DNA of 64,000 bases from Bacteroides intestinalis (GTDB lineage Bacteria > Bacteroidota > Bacteroidia > Bacteroidales > Bacteroidaceae), in NCBI RefSeq assembly GCF_003464595.1, contig NZ_QRZF01000010.1, positions 62,001-126,000 of the forward strand, in the 5' to 3' direction. The notes below the pieces were generated by a model. That model searched no databases. It had not been told where the DNA came from and worked only from the letters and a program-made list of their open reading frames with translations. The translations under genes were made by a program, and so were the position numbers. How positions within the stretch are numbered: the first letter of the stretch is position 1; each line of letters begins with the position of its first letter. Shown piece by piece: positions 36,062-44,231 of the stretch.

Positions 36062-36114
36062 CATAGTGAACAGACCATGTATTTTTAATCATTATAACCA
36101 CTAAAGCCAAAACA

Positions 36115-36537
36115 ATGAGAGCAAAGAACCGGGGCATGAATATGACCGAAGAAGATATCATGGATATGATTGCCAAGAAGAAAGAACGTTATGCCCGTCA
36201 ACAAACACGTCTGGAAGATTTAAAACGCAGTATGAATTATAATCACAATGACATCAAACAACTGGAATATACCTTACAAAAACTAAAACGATCTCGTAAG
36301 AAAAAGAGATATCGCAGTTTCATTTCCCGCCGGCATGTTTCCACTTTCTTCATTCGCATATCCCGTCTCTACGATTATCTGCAACACCATTTGCATTGCT
36401 CGTTCAATTATACACTGTTTTGCCTCATAGTCAATAGTCGCTATTGCTTCGAAAGCCGCACGCAAACTGCCGGGCACAAGCAGCTATCACCGGCAACGGT
36501 ACTGACGTATTTTAAAAGGGAGAGAGCAGAAGTATAA
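36115..36537 (+). CDS. Hypothetical protein with N-terminal coiled coil (140 aa), doubtful
   Basis: The first 65 residues are charged and helical (EDIMDMIAKKKERYARQQ, RLEDLKRSMNYNHNDIKQLE), a plausible coiled coil. The remainder is rich in His, Arg, Cys and Ser without clear periodicity and may not be genuine. The opposite strand over 36283-36477 has a 64-codon GTG-initiated frame of more protein-like composition. Either the real gene is shorter than shown or a frameshift follows the coiled coil. No family recognised. Confidence 0.4.
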   Translation: MRAKNRGMNMTEEDIMDMIAKKKERYARQQTRLEDLKRSMNYNHNDIKQLEYTLQKLKRSRKKKRYRSFISRRHVSTFFIRISRLYDYLQHHLHCSFNYTLFCLIVNSRYCFESRTQTAGHKQLSPATVLTYFKRERAEV

Positions 36538-36572
36538 ATGCCCTAACTATACTCAGGCATAGAAAGGGCATT
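36536..36572. terminator. Hairpin between convergent genes
   Basis: Arms AATGCCCT (36537-36544) and AGGGCATT (36565-36572) with a 20-nt loop, followed by a T-rich run to 36600. It separates the hypothetical gene from the Rpn-type gene on the other strand. Confidence 0.5.
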
Positions 36573-36600
36573 CTCTATTCTTTTTCAAGAAGTAAATTCT

Positions 36601-37422
36601 TTATAATGCAGTGATTTCTTCTTCGGAAAGGCCGGTAGATTTCACAATTACATCAATAGGAGTATTGAGTTGCTTTAATGAGCGAGCTATAGACAGACTC
36701 TTTTCTTTAGCACCTTCCTCTTTCGCTGCATCCAGTACGCACAAATTAGTGCGATACACATTTACGCTATTTTCATAACGCCTCCGCTCCTCTTGACTAA
36801 GAGAAGCTACATCGGCAATTTCTTCAAGCTTTTCGAAGACTGCCTTGCGGGCCTTAAATGGCATTCGTTTCAGTGTCTCCATATTCTTTAATGTATATAT
36901 CCAACGTTCAAAGTCATTCTCACATTCTTCTTCCTCCTTCTTAAAAACAGGAAGAGCTATAAATACCTGACGCATCCTGTCCGTGAAAAGTTCGCCTGTA
37001 TCACGATCGGCAAGGATAACGTCCGTCCGTAACTTAACAGTATTACCAAACAGAAAGTTCATAAAGAAAACTCCATATACAGCCTTTATATTGAATCTCC
37101 ATTCATTACCTTTTTCACCTTGTTGCACTATTGCATTAGAAAGATAATAAAGCGCACGTTCCTTAAAATGCAACTGCGACTTATTCTGCATCTCCACAAT
37201 GATCTTCTCGCCGGTATCCGTGCAGCAATAGATATCATAGATAAGACCTCGTCCTTCGTCATACTCAGGCAGTTGTTCATTGTTCAAGAATGTGAGATCC
37301 GTTATCACCCGTTCACCCTTCAGCAAATCATTTAAGAAGTCTATTAATAAATCCTTAGAAATCTCTTGGCCGAATATTTTCTTAAATCCGTAATCGGTGA
37401 ACGGATTGATAAATTTTCCCAT
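36601..37422 (-). CDS. Rpn-family PD-(D/E)XK nuclease / putative transposase (273 aa)
   Basis: It starts MGKFINPFTDYGFKKIFGQE, the hallmark of the PDDEXK_2 family. The nuclease core is IYDIYCCTDTGEKIIVEMQ (about residues 62-80), with D then E-x-Q as catalytic residues, followed by FKERALYYLS. The C-terminus (SIARSLKQLNTPIDVIVKST, then GLSEEEI) is the typical recognition tail of these proteins. In E. coli, RpnA promotes recombination. Copies are numerous in Bacteroides. The gene stands alone between hairpins and appears intact. Confidence 0.92.
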   Translation of the reverse strand: MGKFINPFTDYGFKKIFGQEISKDLLIDFLNDLLKGERVITDLTFLNNEQLPEYDEGRGLIYDIYCCTDTGEKIIVEMQNKSQLHFKERALYYLSNAIVQQGEKGNEWRFNIKAVYGVFFMNFLFGNTVKLRTDVILADRDTGELFTDRMRQVFIALPVFKKEEEECENDFERWIYTLKNMETLKRMPFKARKAVFEKLEEIADVASLSQEERRRYENSVNVYRTNLCVLDAAKEEGAKEKSLSIARSLKQLNTPIDVIVKSTGLSEEEITAL

Positions 37423-37636
37423 CTGTTTGTGTAATGTTTCAACAAAGATAAAGAGAATTATCTAATTAGTAGGGTAAAAACTCAACTTTTTTATTATTTA
37501 ATTCTTAGCATCTCAAACATGAAACTACAATGAAACAATACAGCATTGTTACTTCTGCTAACTGATCTATTGCCTTATATTTCATTATGTTTTCTCACCC
37601 TTTACCTCCGGTTTTTCCCTCCCCAATTTTTCGGAC

Positions 37637-37644
37637 TAACTTTG
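37637..37644 (+). promoter_or_regulatory. Bacteroides-type -7 element before the DUF4248 gene
   Basis: TAACTTTG matches TAnnTTTG; the start codon follows 29 nt downstream. A T-rich stretch near 37613 could serve as the -33 region. Confidence 0.45.
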
Positions 37645-37672
37645 CCGCATCATTAATTAAAAAACAAATAAA

Positions 37673-37975
37673 ATGAAAGAACAAAGTTTTGAATGGATGC
37701 TGCAAGGCTGCCACTCCATTACAGAAATCGCTGTAGCCTATTTTCCCAATTATCAGTACGACTGCTCGGCAGTAAAATCATTGCGCCGGGCAATAAAAGG
37801 ACACGCATCATTGCTGGCAGAACTGACAGAAGCCGGATTCACCCATAAAACTACCATACTGACCCCGAAACAGATATTAGCCTTAGTCCGGCAATGGGGC
37901 ATGCCCTTGTTGGTGAAGGAGGCAATAGATAAAAATCCATACTTATTCGTACCTAAAATGGCGGAAAAAATATAA
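37673..37975 (+). CDS. DUF4248 domain-containing protein (100 aa)
   Basis: The pattern SITEIAVAYFPNYQYDCSAV-KSLRRAIKGH followed by ILTPKQILALVRQWGMP matches DUF4248, a small helical Bacteroidetes family. Function is unknown; the two-helix arrangement suggests DNA binding. In many Bacteroides genomes such genes stand in front of a VirE/DnaB-type replication gene, an HU-like gene and an amidase, as here. Confidence 0.85.
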   Translation: MKEQSFEWMLQGCHSITEIAVAYFPNYQYDCSAVKSLRRAIKGHASLLAELTEAGFTHKTTILTPKQILALVRQWGMPLLVKEAIDKNPYLFVPKMAEKI

Positions 37976-37976
37976 T

Positions 37977-38140
37977 GTATTTTAATACATTCATTATTAT
38001 AATATATATTATGGGGTGAAAGGGGGTGTGAAAACGTTTTTCTACCATCCTCCGAAACCCTTATCCACAAAGGGTTTCGGAAGGGTAAGAGGGGTGTGAA
38101 AGGGGTGGTGATAAAAAATCTAACCAATACACCCCTCTGT
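37977..38140. other. Origin-like structure: AT tract, G-rich repeats, DnaA box in a hairpin loop
   Basis: An AT-only-rich stretch (37977-38011) is followed by four related direct repeats of GGGGTG(TG)AAA type at 38013, 38022, 38091 and 38102. An inverted copy, ACACCCCTCT, lies at about 38129-38138. In the middle, 11-bp arms (38052-38062 and 38070-38080, CCGAAACCCTT and its complement) form a hairpin. The 9-mer TTATCCACA (38061-38069), a perfect DnaA-box consensus, spans its loop. The element lies directly before the replication-type genes at 38248 and 38849. Origin function is inferred. Confidence 0.5.
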
Positions 38141-38183
38141 TATTAATCAAAACTGGATTATTTAACCCCTCATAACCGGATAA

Positions 38184-38214
38184 TTGCATTCCCTGCTGTA
38201 AAGGAGTAATTTTG
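38184..38214 (+). promoter_or_regulatory. Promoter of the replication gene pair
   Basis: TTG (38184-38186), 20 bases, then TAATTTTG (38207-38214). The start codon at 38248 is 33 nt beyond. Confidence 0.55.
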
Positions 38215-38247
38215 AAACATCAATCAATCAATTAAACAAGAAAAAAC

Positions 38248-38865
38248 ATGAATAACCACCTTCAGGGTATTTTGAGTAAAGGATATGTCCTGTTTCCGAA
38301 AGCATTATTTGAAGAACAAATGATTTTAAACCAGCAGGCAAAAGGGCATTTTGAAGCTTTTGTACTGGTACTGACACACGTTAACTACAGTCAAACCACC
38401 TGTTGCATCAATGGGTATTCGTTCGAATGCCGACGGGGCGAATCTATTCTCACACTAAACCATTGGGCGGAGATCTTCGGCTGGAACCGAAACCGCACCC
38501 GTTACTTCTTCCGCAGGATGTTTGACGAAGGTTTTATAGAAAGGCTTGTCAACCCATACACCACGCACATTCGCATACCGGACTATGACCTGCTGACCGG
38601 AAAGAGTGAGCGTATCCCCTCTAAACCGGGAGCCGATAGTGGTGAGTTCGACATCTTCTGGGATGCCTACCACGAAATCACCGAAAGACAGAAATTAAAT
38701 ATCGGACGTGCCAAGCGGGAATGGAAAAAGCTGTCCGCCGAAGAAAAGAAGCTCGCCCTGGATAACATCAATGAATATTATTTCCACCTCAGTGACATCA
38801 AATACTGCCTGCAAGCAGCCAATTATTTATCTAATAAAGCCTTTACTAATGAGTACTTTGATTAA
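38248..38865 (+). CDS. Phage-type replication-initiation/helicase-loader-like protein (205 aa)
   Basis: An N-terminal winged-helix-like region contains GESILTLNHWAEIFGWNRNR followed by FFRRMFDEGFIERL. The C-terminal segment FDIFWDAYHEITERQKLNIG and REWKKLSAEEKKLALDNI resembles the C-terminal domain of phage replication proteins and DnaT-like loaders. It overlaps the DnaB gene by 17 bp, which supports a helicase-loader or origin-recognition role. The exact family name is uncertain to me; comparable proteins in Bacteroides are annotated only as domains of unknown function. Confidence 0.75.
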   Translation: MNNHLQGILSKGYVLFPKALFEEQMILNQQAKGHFEAFVLVLTHVNYSQTTCCINGYSFECRRGESILTLNHWAEIFGWNRNRTRYFFRRMFDEGFIERLVNPYTTHIRIPDYDLLTGKSERIPSKPGADSGEFDIFWDAYHEITERQKLNIGRAKREWKKLSAEEKKLALDNINEYYFHLSDIKYCLQAANYLSNKAFTNEYFD

Positions 38866-40225
38866 TCCGCACGATGCCGAGCTTGAAGAAGCCATCCTGA
38901 GCGCCTGCATGATGGAGCGTGAAGCCATGCCCCTTATAGCAGACAAGCTGCGCCCTGAAATGTTCTATGAAGAAAAGAACCTCGAAATATATGCCGCCCT
39001 GCAAGCCATGTATCGCGCGGGAAAGTCCATCGACCTCATCACCGTAAGGGATGAGCTTGGTGCCCGCGGCAAACTGGATGCTGTGGGAGGCCCTTTCGCC
39101 CTGACGCGTATCAGTGGACAGGTGGCTTCTTCCGCCCATCTGGAATACCATGTACTCATTCTCCGGCAGAAGTTTGTAAGGCGCGAAATGAGGCTCGGCT
39201 TCCACAAACTACTGGCATCCGCCACCGATGAAACCATAGACATTGCCGACACACTGGTAGATGCGCATGCGCTGCTGGATCGCCTTGAAAATGAATGTGG
39301 CACTACCGACCATCTACGTTCGATGGATCAGTTAATGGAGGATACCTTTGCGCAAGTAGAGATGCGTGTTGCCTCCAGCAAGAATGGGATCACAGGAGTC
39401 CCTACGGGATTTACCGACCTGGATACTCTCACTTCGGGCTGGCAATGTGGAGATCTGGTCGTCATTGCCGCCCGTCCTTCGGTAGGTAAAACCGCCTTTG
39501 CCCTTCACCTGGCACGATCAGCAGCCATGGCAGGACACCATGTAGCCGTGTACAGCCTCGAAATGCAAGGCGAACGCCTGGGTGACCGATGGCTGCTGGC
39601 AGCTACGCCGGACGTCAGTCCGCAGCACCTGAAAAGCGGGCAGTTGACTCCGGAAGAATTGCGCCAGATACGCAATGCCACCGCCGAACTTGCCCGCCTG
39701 CCCATCCACATAGACGACCATCCGGTGACAAGCATGGACCGGGTGCGTTCTTCGGCCCGGATGCTGCAAAGCAAGGGAAACTGCGATATGGTGATTCTGG
39801 ATTACCTGCAACTCTGCGATATGAAGTCCGACCAAAGTAACCGGAACCGGGAACAGGAGGTGGCACAGGCAAGCCGCAAAGCCAAATTACTGGCTAAGGA
39901 ACTGAATATCCCCGTCTTGCTTCTGAGCCAGTTGAACCGTGAGAGTGCAGGCCGGCCCGGACATCGCCCGGAATTGAGCGACCTGCGTGAGAGTGGAGCC
40001 ATCGAACAGGACGCGGACATGGTGATGTTACTGTATCGTCCCGCCATTTGCGGCCAGACGATAGACCGTAAAAGCAAATATCCCGCTGAAGGACTGGGAG
40101 TAGTGATCGTGGCCAAGCATCGCAATGGAGAGACGGGAGACGTTTACTTTCATCATAATCCGAGTTTGACGAAGATGGGAGATTATGTTCCGCCTATGGA
40201 ATGGTTGATGCAAAATGCCAAATAA
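38849..40225 (+). CDS. dnaB: Replicative DNA helicase, DnaB family (458 aa)
   Basis: The N-terminal helical domain (HDAELEEAILSACMMEREAM to about residue 105) and the linker lead to a RecA-like hexameric helicase domain. Walker A is ARPSVGKTAFAL (about 208-219), Walker B is MVILDYLQL (about 312-320). LLLSQLNRESAGRPGHRPEL and LRESGAIEQDADMVMLLYRP are the later helicase motifs. At 458 aa it is shorter than a typical Bacteroides chromosomal DnaB, suggesting a phage-derived or accessory copy. The start ATG at 38849 overlaps the preceding gene. The partner may be the 38248 protein. Confidence 0.93.
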   Translation: MSTLINPHDAELEEAILSACMMEREAMPLIADKLRPEMFYEEKNLEIYAALQAMYRAGKSIDLITVRDELGARGKLDAVGGPFALTRISGQVASSAHLEYHVLILRQKFVRREMRLGFHKLLASATDETIDIADTLVDAHALLDRLENECGTTDHLRSMDQLMEDTFAQVEMRVASSKNGITGVPTGFTDLDTLTSGWQCGDLVVIAARPSVGKTAFALHLARSAAMAGHHVAVYSLEMQGERLGDRWLLAATPDVSPQHLKSGQLTPEELRQIRNATAELARLPIHIDDHPVTSMDRVRSSARMLQSKGNCDMVILDYLQLCDMKSDQSNRNREQEVAQASRKAKLLAKELNIPVLLLSQLNRESAGRPGHRPELSDLRESGAIEQDADMVMLLYRPAICGQTIDRKSKYPAEGLGVVIVAKHRNGETGDVYFHHNPSLTKMGDYVPPMEWLMQNAK

Positions 40226-40285
40226 AATAACTATTATCGCATCAATTATTAATTGAAAATAATTGAAAAATAAACATCGTAATGC

Positions 40286-40316
40286 TTGACTTTGCCTCTC
40301 TGATTTTGTATCTTTG
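40286..40316 (+). promoter_or_regulatory. Promoter of the HU-like gene
   Basis: TTG (40286-40288), 20 bases, TATCTTTG (40309-40316). The start codon lies 57 nt downstream. Confidence 0.6.
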
Positions 40317-40372
40317 TGATACGCTTGAAAGAGCAAGTTTAACTTAAACCTTAACTTAATTTTGATTCACTT

Positions 40373-40855
40373 ATGGATGTACTTGTAGAGCGCTATCTGC
40401 GCAGAAAGATTGTCAGTGATTCCAGTTCCCCAAAGTTGTATTACCTCCGTCAAGTCCCCCTCACATGTGGCAAGGTGGATATCGACGTACTGGCCGCCGC
40501 CATTGAGAAGAATTGCGCCATGACCAAAGGCGATGTGAAACATGTGATTGAAGCCCTTGTAGAAGAAGTTCAGGCAAACCTTGCCAATGGCAATAAGGTG
40601 AAGCTGAATAAGTTCGGCACATTTCACATGACGTTCTGCTGTCCGGGCACAGAAACGGCAGACAAATGTACGGTAAGGAATATCTCACGTGTCAACATCC
40701 GCTTTGTTCCGGATAAGGAATTGAAACTGGTAAATGGCAGCAACGCCCAAACCAGAAGTACTGCGAATGTGACGTTCTCCCTGGAAAAGACGGATGGAGA
40801 AGGGGGATCTTCCAATAAGCCTGATGGAGGATTGGAGGAAGATCCGCTGGGATAG
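40373..40855 (+). CDS. HU-family DNA-binding protein (160 aa)
   Basis: HU/IHF-like fold: helices IDVLAAAIEKNCAMTKGDVK and VIEALVEEVQANLANGNKV, then the beta arm KLNKFGTFHMTFCCPG and NISRVNIRFVPDKEL. The N-terminal extension (residues 1-30) and the acidic, glycine-rich C-terminal tail (about 135-160) are typical of the longer Bacteroidetes HU-like proteins. It probably wraps or bridges DNA in the replication module. Own promoter; the smalltalk and amidase genes follow. Confidence 0.9.
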   Translation: MDVLVERYLRRKIVSDSSSPKLYYLRQVPLTCGKVDIDVLAAAIEKNCAMTKGDVKHVIEALVEEVQANLANGNKVKLNKFGTFHMTFCCPGTETADKCTVRNISRVNIRFVPDKELKLVNGSNAQTRSTANVTFSLEKTDGEGGSSNKPDGGLEEDPLG

Positions 40856-40952
40856 GGTCTAAAGCCGGAGAAATTAAAAATTAATAATTAAAGAATGAAA
40901 GGCTGCGCGGTGGGAGGGCGTGGCTTGTAGTTTTACCTAAACTTGATGTGTT

Positions 40953-41051
40953 ATGAAGAAATTGACTTGGGATGCTGTGTTGAAAATTGTAATTGCAGTG
41001 GCTTCGGCTGTATTGGGTGCACTGAGTGCACATGCGATGACGGTCAGATAA
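40953..41051 (+). CDS. Smalltalk microprotein (32 aa)
   Basis: MKKLTWDAVLKIVIAVASAV and LGALSAHAMTVR form a single membrane helix with a basic N-terminus. The MKK-x-TWD start and position between an HU-like gene and an N-acetylmuramoyl-L-alanine amidase gene identify the Bacteroidales smalltalk family. Its function is not known; beside an amidase a holin-like or amidase-partner role is conceivable. It is too short for ordinary gene calling. Confidence 0.85.
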   Translation: MKKLTWDAVLKIVIAVASAVLGALSAHAMTVR

Positions 41052-41077
41052 GATAATAGGAGTCTAATAAATAAGAA

Positions 41078-41548
41078 ATGAGAAAAATTGATTTAATCGT
41101 CATTCATTGCAGCGCCACCTGCGCTGACCGTTGCTATACGGAATATGACTTAACCACAGACCACCTGTGCCGGGGATTCTCCGGCGCAGGTTATCATTAT
41201 TATATAAGGAAGAACGGGGATATTAAAAGCCTTCGTCACGTAGAAAAACCCGGTGCACATGCGAAAGGATACAATGCTCACTCAATAGGTGTATGTTATG
41301 AAGGAGGGTTGGACACGAACGGCCGTGCTTCTGACACAAGAACTGATTTCCAGAAACACTCCCTTCGTGTATTGGTAATGTTGTTATTGCAGGATTACCC
41401 CGGTAGTAGAGTAGTGGGGCATCGCGATCTCAGCCCCGACCTGAACCATAACGGTGAAATTGAACCGGAAGAATGGATCAAGGAATGTCCCTGTTTCGAT
41501 GCAACAGAGATCCTGCGAAATCCACCTCCGGTGATCCAGCGTATCTGA
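41078..41548 (+). CDS. N-acetylmuramoyl-L-alanine amidase (156 aa)
   Basis: Amidase_2/PGRP fold that cuts the amide bond between MurNAc and L-Ala in peptidoglycan. The zinc-site residues visible are H in LIVIHCSAT, the block GAGYHYYIRKNG, AHSIGVCYEGG, and H in VVGHRDLSPDLN with a cysteine in KECPCFD. There is no signal peptide, as in phage endolysins, so export would need a helper. It lies 26 bp after the smalltalk gene and probably ends the module. Confidence 0.93.
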   Translation: MRKIDLIVIHCSATCADRCYTEYDLTTDHLCRGFSGAGYHYYIRKNGDIKSLRHVEKPGAHAKGYNAHSIGVCYEGGLDTNGRASDTRTDFQKHSLRVLVMLLLQDYPGSRVVGHRDLSPDLNHNGEIEPEEWIKECPCFDATEILRNPPPVIQRI

Positions 41549-41575
41549 AATAAAAAGATAAGGAAGACTGAAGTT

Positions 41576-42727
41576 TCACTTCTTCTTTAAAAACCGTTTA
41601 GCCAAATATTTTCGTATAGGCTCATCATACAGTTTCAAGCACAGGTAAGCCAACACTACATTCAAGGCATAAACGCATAAAGCAACCTGCCAGGTCTCTC
41701 CCAAAGTAAAGAGTTGATTTTTAATCAGCCATGCATAGAACAGATACATGAACGGATAATGTATCACATAAATCGGATAAGAGATATCTCCCAGGAACTT
41801 ACATATCTGAGTTGACTTTTTATCCGTAGTAGTTCCCGATGCTCCTATCCATACAAGGGTGGGGAAAGCTACGATAATACAAAATGCTTCATAAGCACCA
41901 TTTGTACAAATCGGCTCCGCACCTTCCAGATAGGGCACTGAGAACAAAGCAATCAATACAATGGTACATATCCAGAACGCACCTTTCACCTTCATAGGCT
42001 TGAAGTTACGCGACATAAGCATACCCACAGAAAACGGGAACAACATTCTCAATAATCCGCCACCAAAATTTACACCGTCCAACGTCCAGCCCACACCTAT
42101 ATTTCCATAACCAGAAACATCGAAGACTGCGAATAGCGCCAATGCCACTCCCAACAATACAACGAGCACAGTCAGCGCCTTATTGGATAAGCGACGGATA
42201 AACAAGGCATAAAGAATATTACCTATATACTCGAAGAACAACGACCAGCAAGGCCCGTTCAACGGAAACATCTCACCGTTGCCACGAACTTCATAACCTA
42301 CGCCCGGCATTGCGGGAATAAAGAATATCGTGCAGAGCAGAGACAGCATTATCATGGAGATACCGATATGTGTTCCATCCCATTGCACGGAACCCTGAAT
42401 ACAGAATGTAATAGCACCCAGAACAGCCCCCATTATCACCATAGGATGGAGACGTATCAAACGACGCTTAAAGAAATCTTTCATTGTAAGACTCTTACCC
42501 CAACGGTCATCATAGGCATAGCCGATAACGAAACCTGAAAGGATAAAGAAAAAATCCACGGCTAAATATCCATGATTGAACGTTGTAATCATGGTATCGC
42601 TTGCAAAAGCATAGCCTTCGAATATATGATACCATATCACCATAAGGGCCGCTACACCACGAAGTCCGTCCAGAAGATCGTAATGCGCCTTGGTATCCGA
42701 AAATGCTGCTGAGGGGGTATTAGACAT
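41576..42727 (-). CDS. Acyltransferase 3 family membrane protein (383 aa)
   Basis: About ten transmembrane helices with the family motifs LLDGLRGVAALMVIWYHIFE (catalytic His near residue 38) and FFFILSGFVIGYAYDDRW near 80. RRLIRLHPMVIMGAVL follows and WSLFFEYIGNILYALF is near 165. Proteins of this family O-acetylate or succinylate surface polysaccharides, lipids or peptidoglycan. It stands alone, convergent with the amidase gene and separated from spt by a terminator, so its substrate cannot be read from context. Confidence 0.92.
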   Translation of the reverse strand: MSNTPSAAFSDTKAHYDLLDGLRGVAALMVIWYHIFEGYAFASDTMITTFNHGYLAVDFFFILSGFVIGYAYDDRWGKSLTMKDFFKRRLIRLHPMVIMGAVLGAITFCIQGSVQWDGTHIGISMIMLSLLCTIFFIPAMPGVGYEVRGNGEMFPLNGPCWSLFFEYIGNILYALFIRRLSNKALTVLVVLLGVALALFAVFDVSGYGNIGVGWTLDGVNFGGGLLRMLFPFSVGMLMSRNFKPMKVKGAFWICTIVLIALFSVPYLEGAEPICTNGAYEAFCIIVAFPTLVWIGASGTTTDKKSTQICKFLGDISYPIYVIHYPFMYLFYAWLIKNQLFTLGETWQVALCVYALNVVLAYLCLKLYDEPIRKYLAKRFLKKK

Positions 42728-42775
42728 TTGTTTCTTAGTATTAAGTTAATATTTTCAGATGGCAAAGATACAAAA

Positions 42776-42806
42776 AAAGAGACTGCCTTTTGAAGACAGT
42801 CTCTTT
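42776..42806 (-). terminator. Terminator of spt
   Basis: Arms AAAGAGACTG (42776-42785) and its complement CAGTCTCTTT (42797-42806) with an 11-nt loop. In the leftward direction a run of seven T follows, a strong intrinsic terminator for the spt transcript. Confidence 0.8.
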
Positions 42807-42833
42807 TCATTTTATCTGATTTCTGGAAAATCC

Positions 42834-44021
42834 TTATTCAATCACTCCGAGTTCACGGAAACATTTCGTCAACTTCTCAACAGCATAGTCTACCTGCTCT
42901 TTGGTGTGAGTAGCCATCAATGCTACGCGTACCAGCGTATCTTGCGGTGCACAAGCGGGCGGAATAACCGGATTGATGAAGATGCCTTCGTCAAACGCCA
43001 TCTTAGTTACGATAAATGTCTTTTCTGCATCACGCACATACAACGGAATGATAGGGGATTCAGTTTCACCGATTTCGAAACCGGCATCACGGAATTTCTT
43101 CAATGCATAGTTGGTGATGTCCCACAAACGTTGCTGACGTTCCGGTTCGTTCATAATGATGTGAAGAGCTTCACGGGCAGCAGCCGTAGCAGCAGGCGTG
43201 TTACTTGCCTGGAATATATAAGAACGGGCATTGTGGCGCAACCAGTTGATTACCGAAGCATCTCCGGCAACGAAACCACCGATAGAAGCTAGTGACTTGC
43301 TGAACGTACCCATAATCAGGTCGATATCATCCGTCACACCGAAATGATCGCAAACACCGCGTCCCTGTTTTCCGAATACACCCAATCCGTGTGCTTCGTC
43401 CACCATGATGCTGGCATTGTATTTTTTCTTCAAACGTACGATTTCGGGGAGGTTGGCAAGGTCGCCTTCCATAGAGAAAACGCTATCCACCACGATCAGT
43501 TTGATAGCATCCGGCTCGCATTTCTGGAGTTCTTTTTCCAGATCGGCCATATCGTTATGTTTATACTTTAATTGAGTAGAAAAGGAGAGGCGGCGGCCAT
43601 CTACGATGGAAGCGTGCACGCGGTCGTCACAGATAATGTAATCGTTACGTCCCGTCAATTGCGGAATAACACCCTCATTTACAGTAAATCCGGTGGAAAA
43701 ACAGAGTGCATCGTCTTTTCCGACAAACTCAGCCAGTTCTTTTTCCAACTCTACATGTATATCAAGAGTTCCATTTAATAAACGGGAACCTGCACAACCT
43801 GTACCGTATTTATCTGTGGCAGCTTTTGCGGCTTCTATTATTCTTTTATCGTAAGTCAGTCCCGTATAAGCATTCGAACCGAACATCAGGACTTTTTTAC
43901 CATCCATCAACACCTCAGTATCCTGATGGCTGTCAATTGTGCGGAAATAGGGGTATACGCCCATTGCCATATATTGCTGTGGCAGGTCGTATTTCGCCAA
44001 TTTGTCTTGTAGTAATCCCAT
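42834..44021 (-). CDS. spt: Serine palmitoyltransferase (395 aa)
   Basis: Alpha-oxoamine synthase family PLP enzyme that condenses L-serine with a long-chain acyl-CoA to a 3-ketosphinganine, the first step of Bacteroides sphingolipid synthesis. Visible: GSNAYTGLTYDKR, GTGCAGSRLLNGTLDIH, a PLP-stacking histidine H136 in DDRVHAS, D208 in MVDEAHGLG, and the PLP lysine K242 in GTFSKSLASIGGF. KBL or 8-amino-7-oxononanoate synthase are the alternatives, but the FKS..SIGGF block, the length and the lipid-kinase neighbour favour SPT. TATCTTTG (44093-44086, leftward) is the likely -7 box. Confidence 0.9.
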   Translation of the reverse strand: MGLLQDKLAKYDLPQQYMAMGVYPYFRTIDSHQDTEVLMDGKKVLMFGSNAYTGLTYDKRIIEAAKAATDKYGTGCAGSRLLNGTLDIHVELEKELAEFVGKDDALCFSTGFTVNEGVIPQLTGRNDYIICDDRVHASIVDGRRLSFSTQLKYKHNDMADLEKELQKCEPDAIKLIVVDSVFSMEGDLANLPEIVRLKKKYNASIMVDEAHGLGVFGKQGRGVCDHFGVTDDIDLIMGTFSKSLASIGGFVAGDASVINWLRHNARSYIFQASNTPAATAAAREALHIIMNEPERQQRLWDITNYALKKFRDAGFEIGETESPIIPLYVRDAEKTFIVTKMAFDEGIFINPVIPPACAPQDTLVRVALMATHTKEQVDYAVEKLTKCFRELGVIE

Positions 44022-44085
44022 GAAATGTTTATTATATAATATGAAATATTTAACTCTTAATTACAAGCCTTTTGAAAACAGGGGG

Positions 44086-44093
44086 CAAAGATA
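44086..44093 (-). promoter_or_regulatory. Bacteroides-type -7 element of spt
   Basis: Leftward TATCTTTG, 64 nt before the spt start codon; the -33 region is not obvious. Confidence 0.5.
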
Positions 44094-44188
44094 GCAAAAT
44101 ATGTGCTTATCTGTTCTTTTTTTACTAAAAAATATATTTGCCCATGGATTAAAGCCCACTCTATGGTTAAAAATTCAAGTATTTGTAT

Positions 44189-44196
44189 TACTTTTG
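44189..44196 (+). promoter_or_regulatory. Bacteroides-type -7 element of the lipid kinase gene
   Basis: TACTTTTG, 35 nt before the ATG at 44232; divergent from the spt promoter about 100 bp away. Confidence 0.5.
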
Positions 44197-44231
44197 CCAT
44201 TTATAAAATTGCATAGTGAAACAACCCTTGC

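Noticed and set aside
36283..36477. 64-codon minus-strand frame with GTG start
   Set aside because: Composition is protein-like, but there is no ribosome-binding site, no family match and a stop codon just upstream; kept only as a question in the findings.
42759..43292. 177-codon open frame on the plus strand
   Set aside because: It starts inside the spt terminator hairpin and is antisense to spt.
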